From Ypsolopha sequella (Eukaryota > Arthropoda > Insecta > Lepidoptera > Ypsolophidae): a stretch of DNA of 64,000 bases. The translations under genes and the position numbers were made by a program. Numbering within the stretch: the first letter of the stretch is position 1; each line of letters begins with the position of its first letter. The notes beneath the pieces are model-generated. The model worked only from the letters and a program-made list of their open reading frames with translations, did not search any database and was not told the origin of the DNA. Of the stretch, positions 55,008 through 64,000 are shown piece by piece. The stretch spans positions 7,911,977 through 7,975,976 of the forward strand of contig OW203989.1 of assembly GCA_934047225.1 (NCBI GenBank), given 5' to 3'.

Positions 55008-55744
55008 CAATCAATTGTTTCGAACCTCGACTAAAGAGATGAGCGGTTAAGTGTAGAAGTAATTAAATATCTCATCTTAATCGTGTATGTACAGTACAGT
55101 AATTTATTAAACAGCAAATAACTTCCATAGGATAAAATTAACTTCTAAGTAAATAAGTTCCTAATGACCAAGTGTTAGTATAAATGGCTGATCGGGCGAT
55201 AATTATCATTAACGTAATCGATGATTAGACACATCTGGCACAACACCGTTTCGAGTGTGGAATTAATTAAATGTGAATAAATACATATTATTCTTTTTTC
55301 CAGCTTATTTTATTTATTTGGTACTGTTAAAATATTAAAAAAAAAATACTATATATTTAAGATATACTCGTATGTTCTGTGATTTTGGCTCACGGTGTAT
55401 GTACATATACCACAGTCAGTACCTATTTATCGACATGATGGCGAAAAAGAAGGATTCGAAACCAAAAATATGTTACATGTGTTATAAATAAATGGTTTTT
55501 GTTTTATTTTTTGATGGCTCCATACCGTGTGGCGGAATATATTTAGAAATATTTTTTCTTTAAATGTTTTAATATTAATAAAAATACTGAATAAATAAAA
55601 TATGGAATTATTAATATCCAACGAACTAGACTTTATGTGGAATTCACTTTTGATAAGGAAGACTAATCGAATGGGTGGAGGTGCATGTATTTATATTTGT
55701 TACCTATTAGTATGTAGTATATAATTACAGATTTATTATTACCT

Positions 55745-55812
55745 ATCATTTGAATCGTATATATGTATATTGCTGCATGAATAAAATAAACCTTTAATTT
55801 AGTTCATGTACT
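55745..55812 (+). repeat. Short repeat CATTTGAATCGTATATAT, copy 2
   Basis: Matches 46228-46290 through ATAAACCTTTAATTTAGTTC and ATGTACTG. Confidence 0.5.
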
Positions 55813-57499
55813 GTAACAAATGAGTTCTGAGTAAAGTAATACTGCTGTAAGAACAATTGTGATCCTGGTCACGAGTACTATCTGTAACATAAAGGTTCTG
55901 GGACTATTTGTAACTAAAGAGAGAAATATTTATTCTGCTTATAGATGTATATACATATGTGTTATGTACAATCATATGTACTTACAGTACTTAGTATGTA
56001 TTTATTTAATAATTAAAAGATGCCCGCTAGAAGCGACAACACCCGTAGATGGAGGTTATTGTAATGTACGAGTATATACCTCTCTACGTCTCCTACGTTA
56101 TTACGACATACTTGAGAGTACATCGATTTATTAATTACAAATTAAATCATTGGCCGTGACTTATTTGCGTGATCGTCTAGTAGATTAGGACACTACGTTA
56201 TGTTACAAAACGGTTATGCTCAAAACAATGTATATCATAATTCAACTACGAAAAATAAAGTAATCAAGAAAAACTAATGTACTAGTTATTTGTTAAATGA
56301 TACGACTTAGCTGTATTCTGGAACCCAGCTATATTTCAAGGCTATTATTGCCATTGAAAATCCAAGGAAAAACGAAACACATTAATGACTAAATCACTAT
56401 GTAAAACCACTTTTGATTCGACACTCCGTTTAAAGAATACCACTTTCATAATTGTAAGTTGCGCGCGACATTATATTTTTAATTAGATAAATTATTACGT
56501 AATTATCGGGTAATATATTAAAATGTGTGTGTGTGTGTGTATAATATAATATTGCAGTTGTTTGGGTTAGAAAAAGGGGTTGATGAACCGTAGATACTCG
56601 AGGCACGGTGGCTGCACGCTGTACGTTGATTTAGCTAGACTTTTGGTATTTGAGGGGATTCTAGACCCAGATGAGTCCAGAATGAAGTGGGGGTCCTACA
56701 GATTTAGAAAACGTCCTCCCAACACACCTTTATAGACGTCCCCACGCTATCGCACAGAACGATAACGTTTCCAGCAGAATCCTGCGCCAAGCTAGCCATC
56801 CTAGTACACCTAAAAGGCCCTAGAAATTTACTCAATCATACAAAACCCTCGCAAAACATCACTTAAGCATTCATCTTTCCTACGACTAGATATCCAGTCA
56901 GTTCTACGATTTTCTACGCTCGACGTTTTGGATTGGGTTTCGAAGGTGGATCCTCCAGCTCGCAAGTCGTTAAACCCTGAACGGCTCTAGAGTCACACAC
57001 AAGCAACATAGCAAGGGATCGCATCTAGGCTGACTGCTATCAGGAACCGGAATTCTGGCAAGACACAGTCTCCAAAAACCAACCCCTAAACCTCTGTGGT
57101 TCCTAAGATAAAGACACATTTTCAAATCACAGCACTCACAAACAAAAGCTAAAATATGAACCCTATCGTCTAAAAAGTTTTCGGGGAGTCCTTTCGTTAA
57201 TCAGCTCCGCTACGTAGAAATCTGTTAAAGGAAAATAGCTATATGGGAAATAAAAATATAAAGAAAGTCGATTGAAGTCACTCCGTTCTTCCACCATCTA
57301 AAAACCCATTGAACTCCCCTACAATCTAAAGTAAGCAGTTCCGGAGAAAACGTAGACGATTCTAAGGACAAAAAAGGGGGACATAAATAGATAAAACGAT
57401 AAATATATGTTCTTGTAGAAAGTACATTATGTAAAGTGGAGATTTGTGTATGCCTTAAAAGTAAATATATAGACACAAATATATTTGGCACGAGCCAAA
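55813..57499. other. Long unique stretch with balanced composition
   Basis: 56550-57220 lacks repeats and is less AT-rich than its surroundings. A (GT)n microsatellite lies at 56524-56541. No frame has a recognisable domain. It could be UTR, intron or upstream DNA of a nearby gene. Confidence 0.4.
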
Positions 57500-57765
57500 A
57501 CACTCGCGTACTTTATAAACCTGTGGCGACACTACATTCATTTCGATCGCGAGAATTTAATTTCAGAGCTCTGAATTGCAACCGCGCACGTCGCTAATAT
57601 AAATTATTTCAGAACCGACACTAAAACACAACGTAAATCACAATACTTCGAAACGTTTTCTTATAAACGCTCCTTTCCGCCCGTACGCGCGAAAGACGCA
57701 GACTTCAGGTGACCTCGCGGGTCCGCGCGTAACCTGAGTGTCCTTTGGCTATCTATGACCTAGAG
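57500..57765. promoter_or_regulatory. CpG-richer patch, possible promoter region
   Basis: A cluster of CpG-containing words (CGATCGCG, CCGCGCACGTCG, CCGTACGCGCGAAAGACG, GGTCCGCGCG) stands out from the AT-rich background. A CTTTATAAACC TATA-like word lies at 57511, and several TCAGA/TCAGG initiator-like words follow. The patch lies in unique DNA. This is suggestive only: transcription, its direction and the gene it might serve are unknown. Confidence 0.2.
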
Positions 57766-59191
57766 GCGTTTACTTTAATCTAAGAAAACAAACTGTACGC
57801 GACGTGTTTCCTAGATCGACCTGTTTCCGAGCGTCCCGTCACCCCACTGTCCACTCTTTCTTTGTCCCCACCGATGGTTTTTCCTAAATTTTGCATAGTT
57901 TTAAGCTCCGCCTTCCTTCCAGACACATTATTTCGTAAATTAATTAGTTGTCAAACACTACTTGAGGCCTGTTTAGCTAAAACTCAACAAAAACAGTCAA
58001 GAGCGTGAAACACATTAAAACTAATCTCTTTTTCAACTCGTGAAACATAGATCTACAATAATTTTAGATGTGCCATTCAAATCTATAGAAAATAAGTAAA
58101 GAAACATTTAAATATAGAATGCTGAATAATTTACTAGTCCAAATACTGCTATTTTAATCTTATTCATAATGCAAACTTATTTGGAACTTTTTGAATTTCA
58201 TGAAATCGATTAATTGAAAGAACATGAGGTAGAATACGTTTTATTTTATATGTTCGTGTTCTAAGTCATTTAACTATTATCATAACATCAGAGCTAGCCT
58301 CCGAACATGAAATAACACACTTTTTATAATTCAAGTTTCTAAACAAATTTTATCAATAAAAACACACCACCTCTCCGACATTTGTAGATCTGTGGCTTCT
58401 TCCAAGATTTTACAAGTTTCACAAAAAATACGAACATGGTTTCAACATCATAAAATTTGACACATTCTCTAGGGCCAAACTTATGTTTGTTTTATTGCAT
58501 GGGAACTCTAAAAAAAAAACCATACTGGCGCCAATTGCTAAGTAAAATAAAGATGAAAGCGTTTCTATGCCCTGTAGCTTGACCCTTGTGACGCTGTGAA
58601 ATAAGGTCGCTTATACGTCCTAATTCATTTACCTTATCTTAGGCTGTTACAACTTGTTTTCTGGAACCCGCGTGACATTTCTTTCCATAAAGGTATAAGT
58701 GCATTCAATTTTGTTCAAACTTGAACTTCAACATGAAGGCATACGAACGAAATATCAATTAAATTATTAATATTTGGCTATGCCCACTTATTCAAAATAG
58801 GTTGGGTCTAATTCTAAATTGCCAAAGTTCAGATCATAGATGGAGTTACTGTATAAAATAACGAATAAAAGCAGTACAAAGTAATTTATATATTTCTGTA
58901 TGAATGAAGGAACTTCAGTCGTTACAGTACGTTTAATATTTTTCGTAAAAAGTATTATGATAGGTACCTACTTCGCAAAATAAACTATTTGAATTAAGCA
59001 TTTAATTTTACTACATATTTCTTTTTATTATTTTGCAAATAGATACATAGGGCATAGGGTTTAAACCCCCAGAGGGTTAGGTGGAGATCACAGATCTTTC
59101 TCTGCTGCGATCCTAATACACCTCTTTGATATCCATTAATCGATTCATGCAAGCTCTTCTATTTGGGTGCTTTTGACTTTGCCCTTTTTCA
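57766..59191. other. Unique AT-rich stretch
   Basis: No gene, RNA or element recognised. Confidence 0.4.
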
Positions 59192-59370
59192 GTAAATCTG
59201 GATGTGAGGAGCTCTGAACCGGGATTCGAACCCGGGACGCGCTTACCGGGCGATTGCTCAGTATGGGAAAGCACATCGGTAAATTTACGAGTTGTGTTGA
59301 GACCTGAAAAGCTAAGTTGGTGGGTCCCGGGTTCGAATCCCGGTTCAGAGCTCCTCATGTCCAGATTTAC
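59192..59370. repeat. tRNA-related inverted repeat (pseudo-tRNA/SINE-like)
   Basis: The 46-bp arms (59192-59237 and 59325-59370) differ at two positions. Each carries a T-arm and pol III B-box word, GGGTTCGAATCCCGG, on opposite strands. Between them, ATTGCTCAGTATGGGAAAGC and AAGCTAAGTTGGTGGG resemble A-box/D-arm sequence. No full cloverleaf with an anticodon arm can be drawn, so it is not a functional tRNA. The peptide SEPGFEPGT encoded on both strands is the usual artefact of such sequences. Confidence 0.65.
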
Positions 59371-59939
59371 TTTTCTTTCTGCGTTTCTATACTGCAATGA
59401 TATAATGTTAATTTATATCTCCTTGCGATCTGGTTTATTCGTCCAAGCTTGCGATGGATAAGTCGCCAAGTGTTCAAACACAGACATTTATTTCTATCAT
59501 AGTTTCTTCTTCAATATGTTGCCAATTTGGATGACATATATTATTCTAGGGCGGCCAAGTCGAGCTCTACCTTCAACTTGGGTACTACCATATATTTACA
59601 AATTGCTCATTAGTATACCCTGAAAACATTGTTAACAATCATAGATAACCCAGTTTTCGTTTTTAATCAGGTCAATGAGGCAAATTAATTAAAAACCGCA
59701 ACTGGGAATAAAACATGTAATAAATGAACCAGTTTTCATTTAGTTAATAGATATTACTACTAATGGGATGAGATGGCATTACAATTTACTTTGTAAAGCC
59801 GTCAGTTTCTTTCTATATACATATAATAAGGTACTCTGTGGCCGTCAGTCATTACAGATCACAGATCACAAAGGTTGTAAGTATATTCAAAAGAACAAAC
59901 ACAGAAACAAACAAAAAAGTTAAGTTATAAGAATAATGT
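59371..59939. other. Unique stretch
   Basis: Nothing recognised. Confidence 0.35.
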
Positions 59940-60066
59940 GTTGTAGAAGAATAGACAAGACAAATACTCTTTATTAAACCAAAATACATAAAATAAGCAA
60001 AAGAACAAACTTGTAAAATTGGCCTTATCCCTTATAGCGATTTCTTCCAGACGATCTTTGGGTGGA
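59940..60066 (-). repeat. LINE 3' tail, copy 4
   Basis: On the minus strand: CACCCAAAGATCGTCTGGAA GAAATCGCTATAAGGGATAA GGCC, then a tail towards GGTTTAATAAAGAGTATTTG. It belongs with 28690-28820 but is closer to the GGAAGAAATCGCT version. Confidence 0.6.
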
Positions 60067-60813
60067 AATAAATTGTTGGAAAAAATAACGCGAAGGTGGT
60101 GCATCAGCTCTACCACCTTATATTATCATTATCAGAGAATTACTTACTTGTGTTTAAATAAAGAAATTTCTGTATTTTTGTAATTGTGTATTTTGAGTAT
60201 TTGTATGTATGTATTCCTTATCTCATCAATCACTCGTTACTGACTCTTAGGATCAAAATGTTAGCACAGACCCTGGTTACTTACATTTCATACTATCTCC
60301 TGACCCGCGTGACACTGAGGCAGCCGCGCCTGCGTAGTAGACACTATGTCCTACAGTACAATGTCCTAGAACAACAGGTCACTCCAAACCCGTCCCTATT
60401 ACAAACTGATAAGATTCCACTTACTGTCTATTAGAATAATAATGGTGAAAACCGCACACTATCTATTTTCTGGGTAAATTAAATTTACTACAAATGAGCC
60501 GACGCCACGTAATTAATTTTACAAATGAGTACACTGTATCATCACGGCATGTACTATTAGGGAAACATACGCTGGCCCACTTTTAGCCCGTATTGCAAAG
60601 TGATAAGAGCGAAAACGGGGTATGCGGCCATTTCCTCGATGTTACATTGTAACCAGCTAGCCCAGAGATAGTGGAAATTATTATACGTGTTGGTCAACTT
60701 GTATTGTACACAAAACAAAGAAAGTTCCAGTAGATTAGTCACTGCGATGCCAATCCCTTTGAGGATCTAGGTTCATCCCTTCCACAGGTACACTTGTACC
60801 CGTAGCACAGTGT
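60067..60813. other. Unique stretch with a MITE fragment
   Basis: 60248-60300 resembles the right arm of 11825-12032. No gene recognised. Confidence 0.35.
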
Positions 60814-61227
60814 TTAATCGCGCGCGACGCATCCCTGTTACTCCATATGCGAAAAAACTCTCAGTGCGAGAGGGACGGATTCGTGGAAAAGTAGCAAAAA
60901 GTCGGTTTTTTTATTATTACAAAATGTACTAAAGTAGCTATCAACATTTCGTTTAACCCTAGATACTGTTAAATCTCATCTAATAGAAAATAAATGCAGT
61001 CTATATGTCATTCCAAATTGTCAAACCAGTAGAAGTGGTGTCGAAAAATACCTCATTAATTCAATAAATATTTGTATCGAGTCGAATTTCTCCAATCGCG
61101 TTTCTGTTTAGCAGATCCCTAGAAAAAGATTCCAAAAATAATATACTATTTTATCAAAACAATACATTATTTACTGAAGTAGATGTGCAAGTTCTAAAAG
61201 TGTCGTTTTTTTTCCGTAAAACCTTAA
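60814..61227 (+). mobile_element. TTAA-flanked MITE, subfamily A, copy A3
   Basis: It runs from TTAATCGCGCGCGACGCATC to TTTTTTTCCGTAAAACCTTAA, 414 bp. It is uninterrupted and serves as the reference for the nested insertion in A2 (CGTTTAACCCTAGATACTGT intact). Confidence 0.7.
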
Positions 61228-62360
61228 TAGAAAGAGAAGGAATTATAATCAAGTCACAAGTCCGTTATTAAACAAATAAAATATACGAGAATAACTTGCT
61301 AGTGTTTTATCTGTCACTCAGATTAAAGGAATAAAGCTTTTAAATCGTTAACAGCCTAAGTATAAATAAATAATTTAATATCTCAAAAACTCAGTCCAAT
61401 TACTAACTGGCTACTGCCCAAAAGATCCATCAGCAGCGGACAGATTATTTCAAAACAGTTATACGGACAGATCTCCCGACAAAACAAATTACGAAAGACA
61501 AATCTAATTCTGACAGATTCCAATTTAATATTCGCGAATGGCAGTAGTTTACTCCAATATTTAAGCCGTTTTTCCTAATAAACAGTGGAATCCACAGGGT
61601 GTCTTGTGCCATTTCATTTTCTTGAGCAAAGTAATTTGTGATGAAATTCGAGCGAATGAGTCGGTGACAATAGGATTTCACGCGCGCCCGAATGCTCTCA
61701 TAAGAATAATTCCGCCCCCTGTAAAGCGCCCTAAGCAATGCCAGGGTTACGAAATTAAATGAACTAAGTAGACAAATATTTGTATCAAAGTAAGAGGGAG
61801 GTTCAAAAATCTAAATATATAAAACAAAGTCGTGTTAGTTACACCACTTATAACACAAGATCGGCTGGATAGATATTAGTTATCTCTTTTTTGGTGTATT
61901 CTTCTCCGCTCCGAATAACAGAATAAGTAATAAAATATCGGATAAGTTATCGAATAACAATAAATAAATTAATTAATTTTACGAATGCAAACAGCATGTG
62001 GTGCCATCTCTTGAAAAAACTACGCATATAAAAGAAACCTACCACTATACGTACTAATGTACAGTGTTTATTTATCTAGCGTTCTGATATCATTAAATAA
62101 CATCTAAACCCCAAGTTTTAAAAATATACTGCGATTACCTTTTTTTCTTAGTTATTCCAAGAACTATTATTTCTGCATAATATATTCAATACCCTACGCT
62201 AAGCCTATGAAACTACATGGGTCCCTGCCATTCTTCTTTCGCAATGGCAAGCAATAAAACATTTCTGTATTTGCAAAAAAAAAGTTGTATTAATGTTATT
62301 ATCTTAATGAAATCCTAAATTAAGTTTAACTAAAGTTAACACGATATTATTAGACTGTTA
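61228..62360. other. AT-rich stretch, probably including the body of a Helitron-like element
   Basis: A 97-codon minus-strand frame (61445-61738) has no recognisable motif. The sequence directly before 62361 should be the body of the Helitron ending there, but its 5' end was not located. Confidence 0.3.
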
Positions 62361-62390
62361 GGCGGAACGAAGTTCGCCGGGTCAGCTAGT
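62361..62390 (+). mobile_element. Helitron 3' terminus (hairpin + CTAG)
   Basis: GGCGGAACGAAGTTCGCC forms a short hairpin with one bulge. It is followed after GGGTCAG by CTAG and then T, matching the Helitron rule of a hairpin a few bases before CTRR and insertion between A and T. The wording is that of the most common lepidopteran Helitron 3' end. Helitrons leave no target duplication, so the left boundary cannot be fixed. Confidence 0.65.
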
Positions 62391-62649
62391 AAACAATAAA
62401 AAAGCAGCGGGTTGTGTCAGAGATACGACTATTTAAGTGGATACTTCTTACGCCGCCTCTTTACTTAATGGCGGTCATTAATATGATGTCAATGATGGCA
62501 GCACATCGCTTACGAGTTCATTTCAAAATTTGCATTATTCTGATTAAATAAGCATAACTACTTCTATTATCATAAATAAATAACTAATAACCAATAATGA
62601 ACGGTTAAAAAACGTAATAATCGATTATCAGAAATCAAATTGTCTTTTG

Positions 62650-62827
62650 TTAAGAGCGGTTTTGCAGCCGGATCGTGAAATACCCGCCTTTTTCTAATTA
62701 ATCGAAACATACACAAATAATACATAGGTAATAAGGTTTCATTGAATAACTATTAAGTGCATTTTCAATTTAAGTGGTCTATTAGAAAAGGCGGTTTTTC
62801 ACAATCCAGCTGCAAAACCGCTCTTAA
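62650..62827. mobile_element. Foldback MITE, TTAAGAGCGGTTTTGCAGC ends
   Basis: TTAAGAGCGGTTTTGCAGCC and ACCCGCCTTTTTCTA pair with TAGAAAAGGCGGTTTTTC and GCTGCAAAACCGCTCTTAA. TTAA marks both ends, but similarity continues a few bases outside (TTGTCTTT / AAAGACAA), so TTAA need not be the target site. It is related to 40011-40549. Confidence 0.75.
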
Positions 62828-62889
62828 AGACAAAAAAATAAAAAAATTGATACTTGTCGTTGTTGGTTCTTGATGGAACATTTGGAACA

Positions 62890-63165
62890 TATTATAAATA
62901 AAACAAATTCTTGGGTACTAGCGACCGGTTTCGTTATAATAACATCGTCAGGGTTTTAGATATCGCTACGAATCATGAGATGGAATATTCCATCTCATGA
63001 TTCGTAGCAATAATTCCATCTCATGATTCGTAGCGATAATTCCATCTCATGATTCGTAGCGATATCTAAAAGCCTGACGATGTTATTATAACGAAACCGG
63101 TCGCTAGTGTAATATATGTATATAAAAAGTGGAACAGTTACCAAGAATTTGTTTTATTTATAATA
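62890..63165. mobile_element. Foldback element with an internal 26-bp tandem array
   Basis: Left TTATAAATAAAACAAATTCT, TAGCGACCGGTTTCGTTATA, ATAACATCGTC pair with GACGATGTTATTATAACGAA, ACCGGTCGCTAG and AGAATTTGTTTTATTTATAA. At the centre, a 26-bp unit (ATTCCATCTCATGATTCGTA GCGATA) is present once reversed (62961-62986) and three times forward (62987-63064). The CGAAACCGGT motif flanking such arrays is common in Lepidoptera. Confidence 0.85.
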
Positions 63166-63626
63166 TAAATTAACGCGCATATTTTCTAGACATATTGGTA
63201 CTCTTATATCAATTTGTCCTCTGACTCCGTGATATATTTTATGACACTATTATCAAGGTAATGGAATATCAAACATTTATTTAGCTCATACTGCTGATAA
63301 CCCGTAAAAGGTATCATTATTTTGGTCAAAAACAACTTTGTTTGGGCTCGTTTATTTAGATATAAAAATTATTTGTTATTCATATTTATCAAATAATTTA
63401 TTGTTGCCACGAATTGACGATATCGTTTAAGTTATAGAGGTTTTTATTGCCTCCATAAAATATGATGTGTTCGAAAGTCGTATTTTTATTTTTATGTACC
63501 AAAAGCGCGTGTTTGTCACAAAATATATGAAAATGGAAAATAGTTTTAGTGGATATCGAATTACAACAAACCTCGCATTCTAGTTCAACTTAAAAAATTA
63601 AAACATTTTACATTTCCTTCGGTCAG
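63166..63626. other. AT-rich stretch
   Basis: Nothing recognised. Confidence 0.35.
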
Positions 63627-63700
63627 GGTTTCTTAACCTGGGGTCCATTCATGAGTGCTGAGGGTCCATGGCTAGCCTATTATGCCTAACATAATTTATG
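63627..63700 (+). mobile_element. Possible hAT-type left end
   Basis: CAGGGTTTCTTAACCTGGGG TCCATTCATGAGTG resembles hAT MITE ends. No matching right end or target duplication was found before the window stops. Confidence 0.3.
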
Positions 63701-64000
63701 AAGATGGTAAATAATGCAGCAATTTGTATAACTGCGTATTAAACATTACCAATTATCCAACTTAAGGGGCAGGCAGCCCCAAACGACCTTTAGTCGACCT
63801 GTATCGGTACAAATATCGTCAGAAACTATATTGAAATAACGTTCATATTAGCGCGCACTGCATTACGACGTCGCTGGAATAGCGCAAAATAGGAGAAAAT
63901 AAAACTTTTCACATGGACGCGATGGACGGAAAAAAAAACATAAATTATTTTTAATTATTTTCCTTGTATTTTAGTGCAAGAACCATACCATTACCATAAC
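63701..64000. other. Unique stretch to the window end
   Basis: No gene or element recognised. Confidence 0.3.

Noticed and set aside
59192..59370. Functional tRNA gene
   Set aside because: The T-arm is good, but no acceptor stem and anticodon arm can be paired to give a cloverleaf.
59113..59461. Two opposite-strand frames both encoding SEPGFEPGT
   Set aside because: This peptide comes from translating the tRNA T-arm in an inverted repeat; it is a known type of false protein.
62650..62827. piggyBac-type assignment from TTAA ends
   Set aside because: Inverted similarity continues outside the TTAA, so the TTAA may lie inside the element and not be the target site.
62961..63064. CRISPR-like array (26-bp units)
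   Set aside because: Units are directly adjacent without spacers, lie inside a foldback element, and the genome is eukaryotic.
1..64000. Integrated virus, bacterial contamination or operon
   Set aside because: No gene packing, no viral or bacterial hallmark proteins, and lepidopteran-type repeats throughout.

Overview
The window looks like AT-rich, gene-poor nuclear DNA from a lepidopteran insect (moth or butterfly). Three things point there. (1) Several repeat families have starts and ends I recognise as common in Lepidoptera: a family starting near CCGGCCAAGTGCGAGTC and ending in GGGTTCCGTA-type blocks; a Helitron-type 3' end (GTTCGCCGGGTCAGCTAG); LINE tails with a TGCCTGGAAGATATTGCTA core; and 3' ends reading TATGTCCAGCAGTGG followed by (GATG)n. 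(2) There are only short open frames, no bacterial-style gene packing, and no rRNA, CRISPR array or intact tRNA. (3) Mobile-element copies are nested inside one another. The species cannot be told from the sequence alone.

I see no intact host gene. The coding traces are relics. They are: an OTU-type cysteine protease-like fragment broken by a frameshift (42676-43163, minus); the N-terminal part of a hAT-like transposase in three frames (26865-27126) inside a 1.16 kb hAT-type element with a perfect 8-bp target duplication; the N-terminal helix-turn-helix part of a Tc1/mariner-like transposase (25375-25620, minus) inside a 1.19 kb element with matching ends; a LINE reverse-transcriptase ORF C-terminus (37942-38196); a possible THAP zinc-finger start (29000-29182); and an unassigned coding-like 89-codon frame (5713-5982).

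Layout. 1-4.6 kb: plain AT-rich sequence, then two copies of a (GATG)-tailed retroelement piece. 4.6-10 kb: GTGCGAG-repeat pieces, one possible exon-like frame, and palindromic MITEs. 10-16.5 kb: two hAT MITEs and a dense cluster of TTAA-flanked ~420-bp MITEs, one of them interrupted by another MITE. 16.5-24.5 kb: GTGCGAG-family copies, one carrying a nested hAT MITE, and a stack of adjoining and nested palindromes. 24.9-27.4 kb: the Tc1/mariner-like and hAT-like defective elements. 27.4-41 kb: mostly unique AT-rich DNA with scattered MITEs and LINE pieces. 41.8-45.4 kb: a 269-bp-arm, almost perfect inverted repeat beside the OTU relic, then a tandem cluster of GGGTTCCGTA repeats. 45.5-52.5 kb: more MITEs, including a clean nested pair at 50.0-50.6 kb. 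52.5-59 kb: the longest mostly unique stretch, with a CpG-richer patch near 57.5-57.75 kb. 59-64 kb: a tRNA-related inverted repeat, a LINE tail, a TTAA MITE, a Helitron end and a hairpin holding 26-bp tandem units.

The elements do not act together as a pathway. What ties the window together is insertion history: transposons landing in transposons, many with inverted arms long enough to fold into hairpin RNA. Coordinates of repeat edges are by eye, good to a few bases where a target duplication is stated and to about 10-20 bases elsewhere.
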